DNA of 6,585 nt, taken from contig JAPLHL010000359.1 of the NCBI GenBank assembly GCA_026389655.1, forward strand, positions 1 through 6,585, read 5' to 3'. This stretch comes from Chloroflexota bacterium (GTDB lineage Bacteria; Chloroflexota; Dehalococcoidia; GIF9; UBA5629). A program made the translations under genes and the position numbers. Shown in pieces: positions 1-5,639 of the stretch. The notes below the pieces were generated by a model. The model was not told the DNA's origin. It saw only the letters and a program-made list of their open reading frames with translations, and did no database searches. Positions within the stretch are counted from its first letter, which is position 1, and every line of letters begins with the position of its first letter.

Positions 1-657
1 GACAAGTCTAATACGGGTGTTTCAGCTACTACTGACACCCTGGGAAACTTCAGCGCCTTAGTCCAAGCACCAATAGGCCCCATCAAAGAACACCAGGTAA
101 CTGCTTCAGGAAGTAAGGGGGCACTCGCTCAAGCCAGCTATACATCTATATCCGTGGCTCCTGCAGCGCCACAACTTCTATTCCCCGGACCCGGAGCTAA
201 AATCCAGACCTCGAGTTCGGTATTTGATGCCATTGCAAATGTCTTCAAATATATCGGCGGATTATTCGATTCGTCCAGCAGTACTCAGAAAATTAACGAT
301 ATTACATTAACAGCCATGAACTGGGAAGTTAAAGGAGACCAATCGGCCCTAAAATATACCCTGCAAATTTCAAAAACGCAGGATTTCTCCAATATTATAT
401 ATACCAAAGAGGGGATTCAGATAAATTCATATAACCTGGTCCAATCGAATTTACCGACGGCCGGCGTATATTATTGGAGAGTTAAAGCTGCGAATGAGAC
501 TGGCGGCATAAGCCCCTGGTCCAATAACTGGAGCTTTGAGTTTATCCCTGCTTCAGGCCTGATAATGACTATTGCCATCACTATCATAGTACTTATTATC
601 GCCATCGTTATTTTTGGAATCATAGCCCTTGTCAACAGGCGTAAATACGTTGGGTAG
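1..657 (+). CDS. C-terminal part of a membrane-anchored surface protein with Ig/TIG-like and Fn3-like domains (5' end outside window)
   Basis: The frame is open from the first base to the TAG at 655-657, giving 218 residues of a protein that begins upstream. An internal GTG at 154 is possible, but the coding pattern continues before it, so I read this as a 5'-truncated gene. Residues 1-48 look like the end of an Ig/TIG-like beta domain (the DTLGNFSALVQAP stretch is typical of such repeats). Residues about 52-182 resemble a fibronectin type III domain, ending with YYWRVKAANETGG and SPWSNNWSFEF. Within it lies a roughly 34-residue Ser-rich and hydrophobic insert (about 70-103). Residues about 187-211 form one strongly hydrophobic helix, followed by the short basic tail NRRKYVG. 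This suggests an extracellular protein held by a C-terminal membrane anchor with the tail inside. The ligand or partner is unknown. Whether it is transcribed with thiC, 29 bp downstream, is unclear. Confidence 0.8.
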   Translation, partial: DKSNTGVSATTDTLGNFSALVQAPIGPIKEHQVTASGSKGALAQASYTSISVAPAAPQLLFPGPGAKIQTSSSVFDAIANVFKYIGGLFDSSSSTQKINDITLTAMNWEVKGDQSALKYTLQISKTQDFSNIIYTKEGIQINSYNLVQSNLPTAGVYYWRVKAANETGGISPWSNNWSFEFIPASGLIMTIAITIIVLIIAIVIFGIIALVNRRKYVG

Positions 658-686
658 TGTATATTAATTATTGAGTTTATAGCGAT

Positions 687-1982
687 ATGACACAGATGGA
701 ATTTGCCCGCAAAGGCATCATAACACCGCAGATGAAGCACATCCATCAAACCGAGCAGGTGGATGAGAGTTATATATGTGAAAACGTTGCCACGGGTAAG
801 ATCGCTATCCCGGCTAACATTAATCATCCCGTTCCCAAAGTCTGCGGCATAGGCAAGGGCCTGCTTATCAAGGTGAACGCTAATATAGGCACATCTTCAG
901 ATGCCAGCACACTGGCTGCTGAACTGGATAAGCTGCATGTTTCCGTTGAGTATGGCGCTGATACAGTAATGGATTTAAGCACGGGCGGGGACATCAGGAA
1001 AGTACGGCGCTCCATTTTGAAGGAGAGCCCGGTCCCTATCGGCACGGTCCCGATTTACCAGGCCATGGTGGAAGCCGGGGAAAAATATGGCCCTATTATC
1101 GAAGCCACAGCGGATGATATTTTTAAAGCTATCGAAGAGCAGGCAGAAGAAGGCGTGGATTTCATCACCGTACATTGTGGTGTCACACAGGCTGCGATCG
1201 AAGCATTAAAGAGCCAGCGCAGAGTAACAGACGTAGTCTCCCGCGGCGGCGCATTCCTGCTTGGCTGGATGATATATCACGATAAAGAGAACCCGCTTTA
1301 TGAGCACTTTGACCGTCTGCTGGATATCGCAATCAGATACGATGTCACTTTGAGTTTAGGGGACGGCATGAGGCCGGGAAGCCTGGCTGACGCAACAGAT
1401 AGACCCCAGATCCAGGAGTTGATTACTCTGGGTCACCTGGTAGAAAGGGCCTGGGAAGCTGGCGTACAGGTCATGGTTGAAGGCCCGGGACATTTGCCGC
1501 TTAATCACATCGGTATGAATATACAGCTTCAGAAAAGCCTGTGCAAGGAAGCCCCATTCTATGTACTCGGGCCGCTCGTCACCGATATTGGAGCCGGCTA
1601 CGATCATATCACAAGCGCTATCGGAGGGGCCATCGCAGGCGCATACGGCGCTGACTTCTTATGTTACGTCACTCCGGCTGAACATCTCGCCCTACCTGAC
1701 TCCGCCGACGTTAAGAATGGGGTGATTGCCTCGCGTATTGCAGCTCACGCGGCCGATATCATCAGGAGCCAGGGTAAGGCTGCCGCTTGGGACAGAAGGA
1801 TGTCTGTGGCAAGAAAAGACCTGGATTGGGAAACACAGGCAGCCCTGTCTTTAGATCCCCAGAAAGTCAGGGATGTCCATGCAAAATACGCTGTTAAAGG
1901 CCCTGCATGCAGCATGTGCGGTGATTATTGCGCAATGGATTTAGTTAAAAAGTATTTAGGCATTACGGCCACTAAATGTTAA
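687..1982 (+). CDS. thiC: Phosphomethylpyrimidine synthase ThiC (short form)
   Basis: ThiC is a radical-SAM-type [4Fe-4S] enzyme that rearranges aminoimidazole ribotide (AIR) into HMP phosphate, the pyrimidine of thiamin. The 431-residue protein is the short form without the long N-terminal domain of the roughly 630-residue E. coli type. Its start [16 protein letters not shown] is the usual one for this form. Visible family motifs are [13 protein letters not shown] (90-102), GTVPIYQ (119-125), [11 protein letters not shown] (185-195), LGDGMRPGS (224-232), [10 protein letters not shown] (265-274), [20 protein letters not shown] (295-314) and [12 protein letters not shown] (326-337). H269 and H333 have the spacing of the family's metal-binding histidines. 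The C-terminal cluster motif is C408-x2-C411-x3-C415, one residue shorter in the second gap than the CX2CX4C of the long form. The close paralogue BzaF (5-hydroxybenzimidazole synthase, B12 lower ligand) cannot be strictly excluded by motifs alone. There is no TPP riboswitch and only a weak Shine-Dalgarno sequence. It is probably first in a run with cinA, speD and speB. Confidence 0.93.
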   Translation: MTQMEFARKGIITPQMKHIHQTEQVDESYICENVATGKIAIPANINHPVPKVCGIGKGLLIKVNANIGTSSDASTLAAELDKLHVSVEYGADTVMDLSTGGDIRKVRRSILKESPVPIGTVPIYQAMVEAGEKYGPIIEATADDIFKAIEEQAEEGVDFITVHCGVTQAAIEALKSQRRVTDVVSRGGAFLLGWMIYHDKENPLYEHFDRLLDIAIRYDVTLSLGDGMRPGSLADATDRPQIQELITLGHLVERAWEAGVQVMVEGPGHLPLNHIGMNIQLQKSLCKEAPFYVLGPLVTDIGAGYDHITSAIGGAIAGAYGADFLCYVTPAEHLALPDSADVKNGVIASRIAAHAADIIRSQGKAAAWDRRMSVARKDLDWETQAALSLDPQKVRDVHAKYAVKGPACSMCGDYCAMDLVKKYLGITATKC

Positions 1983-2002
1983 CAGTGATATCATGTCATT
2001 AG

Positions 2003-3223
2003 ATGAAGGCAGAAGTAATTTCAATCGGCACTGAACTCTTACTTGGCGAGATAACGGACTTAAACGCCGCTTATCTGGCCAGCCAGTTACCATTGCTGGG
2101 ATTAGATCTGCATTTCATCTCCACGGTAGGCGATAACAGACAGCGCCTCATAGAAACACTAAACCGTTCATGGCAAAGATCCGATATCATAATTACCACC
2201 GGCGGCCTGGGTCCCACTGAGGACGATATCACTCGTGAAGCTATCGCTGATTTCTTCGGCGAACCTATTTCCATAGACCAGTCTCTTGTAGCGCAATTCA
2301 AAGAACTATTCAGGCATTTTAATATGGATATGCCTGAGAGTAATATTAAACAGGCGTCCATCATTCCATCCTGTGAGGTAATACCCAACCCCAGGGGCAC
2401 AGCGCCCGGATGGTGGGTAGAGAAAAATGGAAAATTTATTATCGCTATGCCTGGCCCGCCAGGTGAAATGCAACAGATGTGGACGAATGTGGTGGCGCCT
2501 AAAATCCAGGAAAAATTCTGCGATGCTATCATATATTCCAGCACTTTGAAAACATTCGGGCTGAGCGAGGCCAAGCTCGGAGAAATAACCAGGGATTTCC
2601 TGCTGGCGAAAAATCCGACGGTTGGTATTTACGCCAAACCCGATGGCATACATTTGCGCGTCGCCGCTAAGGCAGGCTCCGCCACAGATGCAAAAATGCT
2701 TGTTGAAAACACGGTCGCCGAACTTCGAAAGCTGGTCGGTGAGTATGTCTGGGGCACGGATACTGATACGCTCGAAGGAATGGTGGCAAACCTGTTTAAG
2801 AATAAAAAGTTGAGCCTCTCTACTATGGAAGTTGGTACGGGAGGAATATTAGCGAATAACATTACCAATTTTTCCGATAGCTTAACATTTTATAAATGTG
2901 GTATAGTGTTAAGCCGCAGCGAACTGGGAAAGGAATTCGGCATTGACGAAAATGTAATTTCGCAGTACGGCCCGGTGAGTACTGAAGCCGCCAAAGAAAT
3001 GGCTTCAGTGGTACGCAGACAATATGGGACCTCGGTAGGAGTAGGGTTAATAGGTATAATGGAGACCGGCGAACCCGAATATAAAATGGGTACCATAATA
3101 ATCGGTATTGATGATGGCAAGCATTGCCATGCTTTAAAAAGAATATATCCCGGCACGCGACTGCAAATTAAGCAGAGGGCAGCAGTGGCAGCCTTATTTG
3201 AATTAAGAAAAATCATGCAATAG
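2003..3223 (+). CDS. cinA: CinA-family protein with intact N-terminal domain and degenerate NMN-deamidase domain
   Basis: CinA proteins join an N-terminal MoaB/Mog-like domain (COG1058, reported ADP-ribose pyrophosphatase) to a C-terminal PncC domain (COG1546, NMN deamidase of the pyridine nucleotide cycle). The 406 residues match the full two-domain length. The N-terminal half has its usual motifs: SIGTELLLGEITDLNAAYLA (7-26), TTGGLGPTEDDITREA (65-80), NPRGTAPGW (129-137) and MPGPPGEM (149-156). The C-terminal domain (about 258-405) keeps the fold pattern, for example QYGPVSTEAAKEMA (321-334), but its active site is changed. The usual ESCTGG is E276-V-G-T-G-G, losing the catalytic Ser and the Cys; the usual YSNEAK region reads SRSELGK (304-310); and TGIAGPGGG is replaced by IGIMETGEP (350-358). 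Deamidase activity is therefore unlikely, although the reading frame is intact, which suggests a retained non-catalytic role. The ATG lies 20 bp after the thiC stop, with no strong Shine-Dalgarno sequence. Confidence 0.9.
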   Translation: MKAEVISIGTELLLGEITDLNAAYLASQLPLLGLDLHFISTVGDNRQRLIETLNRSWQRSDIIITTGGLGPTEDDITREAIADFFGEPISIDQSLVAQFKELFRHFNMDMPESNIKQASIIPSCEVIPNPRGTAPGWWVEKNGKFIIAMPGPPGEMQQMWTNVVAPKIQEKFCDAIIYSSTLKTFGLSEAKLGEITRDFLLAKNPTVGIYAKPDGIHLRVAAKAGSATDAKMLVENTVAELRKLVGEYVWGTDTDTLEGMVANLFKNKKLSLSTMEVGTGGILANNITNFSDSLTFYKCGIVLSRSELGKEFGIDENVISQYGPVSTEAAKEMASVVRRQYGTSVGVGLIGIMETGEPEYKMGTIIIGIDDGKHCHALKRIYPGTRLQIKQRAAVAALFELRKIMQ

Positions 3224-3226
3224 GAG
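3222..3226 (+). promoter_or_regulatory. Ribosome binding site of speD, overlapping the cinA stop
   Basis: AGGAG begins inside the TAG stop codon of cinA and lies five bases before the speD ATG. This supports translational coupling of the two genes and is the clearest Shine-Dalgarno sequence in the thiC-speB run. Confidence 0.7.
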
Positions 3227-3231
3227 ATAAA

Positions 3232-3627
3232 ATGCACCTGATAATAGATGGATTCGGTAAAAATAAACACATATTACAGGACGAAATTTTCATTCATGAC
3301 CTATTAAACATATATCCTGCCAAAATAGGCATGACAAAAATATCCGATCCAATTGTTTTCAGGTACTCAGGTTCCAAGCCTGAAGATTGGGGAGTATCCG
3401 GCCTAGTATTTATCGCTGAAAGTCACATCAGCTTGCATACCTTCGTCGAACGTAAATTTATTAATATTGATGTCTTTTCGTGTAAGGACTTTGATGCTGA
3501 GCGAATCATGGCGGACATGAGAGATAAATTCGAGCTTGTGAAGATGCGCAGCTGCCTTGTGCGCAGGGAATGGGAGCCTGCCGAGCTTCATGAATGTCGG
3601 GAGCCGTTAGAGCTGAACTCTATATGA
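3232..3627 (+). CDS. speD: Pyruvoyl-dependent decarboxylase of the SpeD/SpeH (AdoMet decarboxylase) family
   Basis: This family self-cleaves to create a pyruvoyl cofactor. The classical product is decarboxylated S-adenosylmethionine, the aminopropyl donor for spermidine. The 131-residue length fits the small bacterial/archaeal class. The signature ESHISLHTF (63-71) puts the predicted cleavage between E63 and S64, with S64 becoming the pyruvoyl group. H69 and C84 (in DVFSC, 80-84) match the processing His and the catalytic Cys. The usual HTWPE reads HTFVE here. AGGAG (3222-3226) overlaps the cinA stop codon and sits five bases before the ATG, fixing the start. The stop overlaps the downstream ureohydrolase start in an ATGA. 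No spermidine synthase gene is in view. Because the family includes members that have become arginine or ornithine decarboxylases, the substrate remains open: AdoMet is the default and arginine is a real alternative next to an agmatinase. Family membership is near certain; the substrate is not. Confidence 0.92.
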   Translation: MHLIIDGFGKNKHILQDEIFIHDLLNIYPAKIGMTKISDPIVFRYSGSKPEDWGVSGLVFIAESHISLHTFVERKFINIDVFSCKDFDAERIMADMRDKFELVKMRSCLVRREWEPAELHECREPLELNSI

Positions 3628-4508
3628 GTGGCCACCAAGGTTTGTATTCTCAACCTAAAAATTTCGCCGGCCTATCGGCGCCATTTTCGAATTTTGAATT
3701 TGCTAAAGTTGCTGTACTTCCGGTTCCGTATGATAGTACTACCGAGTGGCATAGCGGTTCACGAAATGGCCCCAAGTCAATCATAGAAGCGTCATATTAT
3801 CTGGAATGGTATGACATTGAGCTCGAAAGGGAATCCTACAGCATGGGCATCCATACACTGCCGGAGCTTATACCTGCCTACAACAGTCCCGAAACAATGG
3901 CCCAACGAGTATATCAGGCCACATCATCGTTACTGCAAAACTCAAAATTCGTTGTTATGCTTGGCGGCGAGCACTCTATAAGTCTTGGGGCAATACGTGC
4001 TCATGTAGAAAAATATTCCAATTGTTCCGTTTTGCAACTTGATGCTCATACAGATTTGAGGGATGAATATTTAGGAACAAAGTTCGGCCACGCATGTGTT
4101 ATGCGCCGTGTCGGAGAGCTGTGCCCAATTACGCAGGTAGGCATCCGCGCCATTAGCATTGAAGAAAAGGAATATACTGCATCCAAGGGATTGAGACCTT
4201 TTTACTACCAGCCAAATGATCTTTCACTGCCGGTTGAAAAAATAATCGAAGCCTTGACAGAGAACGTTTATGTTTCAATTGACCTGGACGTATTCGATCC
4301 TTCGATCATGTCAGCCGTTGGAACCCCCGAACCAGGGGGCATTTTGTGGCATCAGGCACTGAGTTTATTAAGTTCTCTATCGAAAAAGAGAAATATAATT
4401 GGGTTTGACATTGTTGAGCTTTGTCCTGATCAAGGGCCTGCTGCATGTTCGTTTTTAGCGGCTAAATTGGCTTACAAATTGATCGGCTACTCCTTCGCCG
4501 GGCGATAA
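3624..4508 (+). CDS. speB: Agmatinase / aminopropylagmatine ureohydrolase (SpeB, ureohydrolase family)
   Basis: Ureohydrolases use a binuclear Mn centre to release urea from guanidino compounds. Agmatinase makes putrescine from agmatine; some relatives act on N1-aminopropylagmatine and give spermidine directly. With the start at 3624 the protein has 294 residues. The metal ligands are complete: GGEHS (114-118, H117), DAHTD (140-144, D140, H142, D144) and SIDLDVFDP (218-226, D220, D222). DAHTD and the GHACVMRR stretch (155-162) favour agmatinase-type over arginase-type enzymes. I prefer the ATG at 3624 because it forms an ATGA overlap with the speD stop and because the following sequence (NFAGLSAPF) looks like a normal agmatinase start. 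An in-frame ATG at 3594 would add 10 residues. Neither has a clear Shine-Dalgarno sequence, so translation is probably coupled to speD. The substrate depends on what SpeD makes. No intrinsic terminator is obvious after the stop. Confidence 0.92.
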   Translation: MSGHQGLYSQPKNFAGLSAPFSNFEFAKVAVLPVPYDSTTEWHSGSRNGPKSIIEASYYLEWYDIELERESYSMGIHTLPELIPAYNSPETMAQRVYQATSSLLQNSKFVVMLGGEHSISLGAIRAHVEKYSNCSVLQLDAHTDLRDEYLGTKFGHACVMRRVGELCPITQVGIRAISIEEKEYTASKGLRPFYYQPNDLSLPVEKIIEALTENVYVSIDLDVFDPSIMSAVGTPEPGGILWHQALSLLSSLSKKRNIIGFDIVELCPDQGPAACSFLAAKLAYKLIGYSFAGR

Positions 4509-4550
4509 AATACAGCTCATCTAAGGTCCGCACACAATATCGCTACTCTA

Positions 4551-4583
4551 CCAGTAAACTGGAATAAATAAACTGGAATAAAT
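4551..4583. repeat. Dyad plus tandem 14-bp repeat upstream of the greA-like gene
   Basis: AAACTGGAATAAAT occurs twice in a row (4556-4569 and 4570-4583) with no mismatch. The first copy overlaps the dyad CCAGT-AA-ACTGG (4551-4562). The array ends two bases before a TTGACA hexamer, so it could be an operator or activator site, but it may also be a simple local duplication. The rest of the 4509-4634 spacer shows no gene and no clear terminator. Confidence 0.6.
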
Positions 4584-4585
4584 AA

Positions 4586-4615
4586 TTGACAATTATATGC
4601 ACGGTGTATTAACAT
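4586..4615 (+). promoter_or_regulatory. Candidate sigma-70-type promoter of the greA-like gene
   Basis: A perfect -35 hexamer TTGACA lies at 4586-4591. Possible -10 elements are TAACAT (4610-4615, 18-bp spacer) or TATTAA (4607-4612, 15-bp spacer); neither is ideal. Transcription would start roughly 15 bases before the ATG at 4635, so the leader would be very short. Confidence 0.45.
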
Positions 4616-4634
4616 TTTTGGGTTTAGCAAAAAG

Positions 4635-5462
4635 ATGCCCTCAAAACGACGTTCTCAATCTTCAAATTCAGAAATCATCTTGGGTGAGGCGGTTGGTTTG
4701 TATCTATCAACAGTATCACCCGAATTGTCTTCCGAAATCCAGCAAGATGTATTCAAATTTGTCCGCTGGTATGGCGAAACCAGGCAAATGGCCACCCTCA
4801 CAAGCCAGGAAATTGCAAACTACTCCGAGCAACTGAACTCCTCTCCCAACAAGTCAATCGAACATCTCAACATAGTCAAGCAGTTCCTAAATTACGCACA
4901 TAAGCAAGGTTTTACTGCCGCTAATCTTTCTGCCCATGTTAGAGTTAAGAAATTGTCTATAAAAGCGCCTGCTAAAGCGCACGGCAAAGCCGAAGAGACG
5001 ATAATCCTGACAAGCCAGGGATATGAAGAGCTTAAGAACAAGTTGTCAGTGCTAAAAGAAGAGCGGCCCAAAATCGCCGAGGAATTAACGAAAGCAGCAG
5101 CAGATAAGGATTTCCGGGAAAACGCCCCGCTTGAAGCCGCACGTGAAAAGCAAGGACACATAGAAGGCCAGATACGTGACTTAGAAAACACAATTAAAAG
5201 GGCAAAGGTTGTTGAAGTTTCTTCAGAGCGTGTACTAAGAATCACTATCGGTGATGTCGTAACAATTTCCGATGTAACGTCAGCAGAAAAGATCAACTAC
5301 ACACTGGTAGGTTCTAAAGAGGCAAATATTAAGCAAGGCAAGATCTCGATTGTATCGCCTATGGGTCAAGCGCTTTTCAATAAGCAAATCGGGGACGTTC
5401 TTGAAGTAAATGCCCCATCAGGCATATTGAAGTATACAATCATGGAAATATCCAGACTCTGA
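4635..5462 (+). CDS. GreA-family transcription factor with an N-terminal integrase-type core-binding (SAM-like) domain
   Basis: GreA enters the secondary channel of RNA polymerase and stimulates transcript cleavage in backtracked complexes. Residues about 122-275 form a complete GreA. A coiled coil (about 125-195) carries the tip sequence KDFRENAPLEAARE, where D159 and E162 match the two acidic tip residues of E. coli GreA (D41, E44). The C-terminal globular domain (about 200-272) contains VGSKEANIKQGKISIVSPMG. GreA is normally near 158 residues; this protein has 275. The first 105 or so residues resemble the core-binding domain of XerC/D-like tyrosine recombinases: helices around AVGLYLSTV, FKFVRWYGETR, LTSQEIANYSEQL and VKQFLNYAHKQG. 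A basic, Ala/Pro-containing linker (about 105-121) follows. The recombinase catalytic domain (R, HxxR, Y) is absent. The ATG at 4635 is the only start in the frame: an in-frame TGA lies at 4587-4589 and no alternative start codon lies between. Its Shine-Dalgarno sequence is weak. Whether this is the main GreA or a specialised paralogue is unknown. Confidence 0.88.
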   Translation: MPSKRRSQSSNSEIILGEAVGLYLSTVSPELSSEIQQDVFKFVRWYGETRQMATLTSQEIANYSEQLNSSPNKSIEHLNIVKQFLNYAHKQGFTAANLSAHVRVKKLSIKAPAKAHGKAEETIILTSQGYEELKNKLSVLKEERPKIAEELTKAAADKDFRENAPLEAAREKQGHIEGQIRDLENTIKRAKVVEVSSERVLRITIGDVVTISDVTSAEKINYTLVGSKEANIKQGKISIVSPMGQALFNKQIGDVLEVNAPSGILKYTIMEISRL

Positions 5463-5478
5463 AATTTATCGAGAGTCT
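5454..5478. repeat. Inverted repeat across the greA-like stop codon
   Basis: AGACTCT (5454-5460) and AGAGTCT (5472-5478) can form a 7-bp stem with an 11-base loop that includes part of the TGA stop. No run of T follows, so it is a poor intrinsic terminator. It could protect the 3' end of the message or be chance. Confidence 0.35.
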
Positions 5479-5490
5479 CCACCGCAGCAC

Positions 5491-5519
5491 TTTAAATATT
5501 GCAAGCGTTGAATTATAAT
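5491..5519 (+). promoter_or_regulatory. Candidate promoter P1 of the acyl-CoA dehydrogenase gene
   Basis: A perfect -10 hexamer TATAAT (5514-5519) lies 17 bp downstream of TTTAAA (5491-5496), which matches four of six -35 positions. The expected start near 5526 would give a leader of about 114 bases containing the hairpin at 5550-5572. Confidence 0.5.
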
Positions 5520-5549
5520 AGTATGGTTTTGGCGTGTGCACCTGTGATG

Positions 5550-5572
5550 CCACCTCTTTATTACGCAGGTGG
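5550..5572 (+). other. Leader hairpin, possible attenuator or weak terminator
   Basis: CCACCT (5550-5555) pairs with AGGTGG (5567-5572) around an 11-base loop. The upstream CACCTG (5539-5544) could compete for the same right arm (CAGGTG, 5566-5571). Only CTTCTT follows rather than a true T-run, so termination would be weak. It could instead be the end of the greA transcript or a structured leader of the next gene. Confidence 0.35.
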
Positions 5573-5584
5573 AGCCTTCTTAAC

Positions 5585-5614
5585 TTAACTTGGTTTATAA
5601 AGTTAGACTAAAAT
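5585..5614 (+). promoter_or_regulatory. Candidate promoter P2 of the acyl-CoA dehydrogenase gene
   Basis: TTAACT (5585-5590) and TAAAAT (5609-5614) are separated by 18 bp and match the consensus hexamers at four and five positions. The region is AT-rich, so chance matches are likely. It would start transcription just before the ribosome binding site. Confidence 0.3.
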
Positions 5615-5625
5615 TTTAATTTAGT
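5607..5625. promoter_or_regulatory. Palindrome overlapping the P2 -10, possible operator
   Basis: ACTAAA (5607-5612) and TTTAGT (5620-5625) are perfect arms of a 19-bp near-palindrome with an AT-only centre. It lies six bases before the Shine-Dalgarno sequence and overlaps the candidate -10 at 5609-5614, a position suited to a repressor. AT-rich DNA produces such palindromes easily. Confidence 0.35.
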
Positions 5626-5630
5626 TATAA

Positions 5631-5636
5631 GGAGGT
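5631..5636 (+). promoter_or_regulatory. Strong Shine-Dalgarno of the acyl-CoA dehydrogenase gene
   Basis: AAGGAGGT (5629-5636) is a full match to the anti-Shine-Dalgarno sequence. It sits three bases before the ATG at 5640, a little closer than usual, and decides the start codon. It is much the best ribosome binding site in the window. Confidence 0.75.
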
Positions 5637-5639
5637 ACC

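Noticed and set aside
658..686. A TPP riboswitch before thiC
   Set aside because: Only 29 bases separate the genes, and no THI-box sequence was seen there or in the end of the upstream gene.
471..827. A minus-strand open frame across the surface-protein end and the thiC start
   Set aside because: It overlaps two well-supported + strand genes and shows no recognisable protein; its hydrophobic part is only the antisense of the membrane-anchor region.
2071..2574. A 167-codon open frame on the minus strand inside cinA
   Set aside because: It is antisense to conserved CinA motifs, its protein is low-complexity with no recognisable domain, and the + frame is clearly the real gene.
4597..4836. A 79-codon + strand frame overlapping the start of the greA-like gene
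   Set aside because: It is out of frame with the conserved protein, starts inside the candidate promoter and resembles no family.
4635..4952. A truncated integrase gene or mobile-element remnant
   Set aside because: The recombinase-like domain continues without a break into an intact GreA in one frame, with no stop, repeats or other mobile-element genes nearby, so a true fusion is more likely.
5454..5478. An intrinsic terminator at the greA-like stop
   Set aside because: The 7-bp stem is not GC-rich and has no following T-run, so it is listed only as an inverted repeat.
5523..5588. A 21-codon ATG reading frame in the acyl-CoA dehydrogenase leader
   Set aside because: It has no Shine-Dalgarno sequence, its ATG lies at or before the expected transcript start, and the codons coincide with the hairpin; no sign of a leader peptide with a meaningful residue run.
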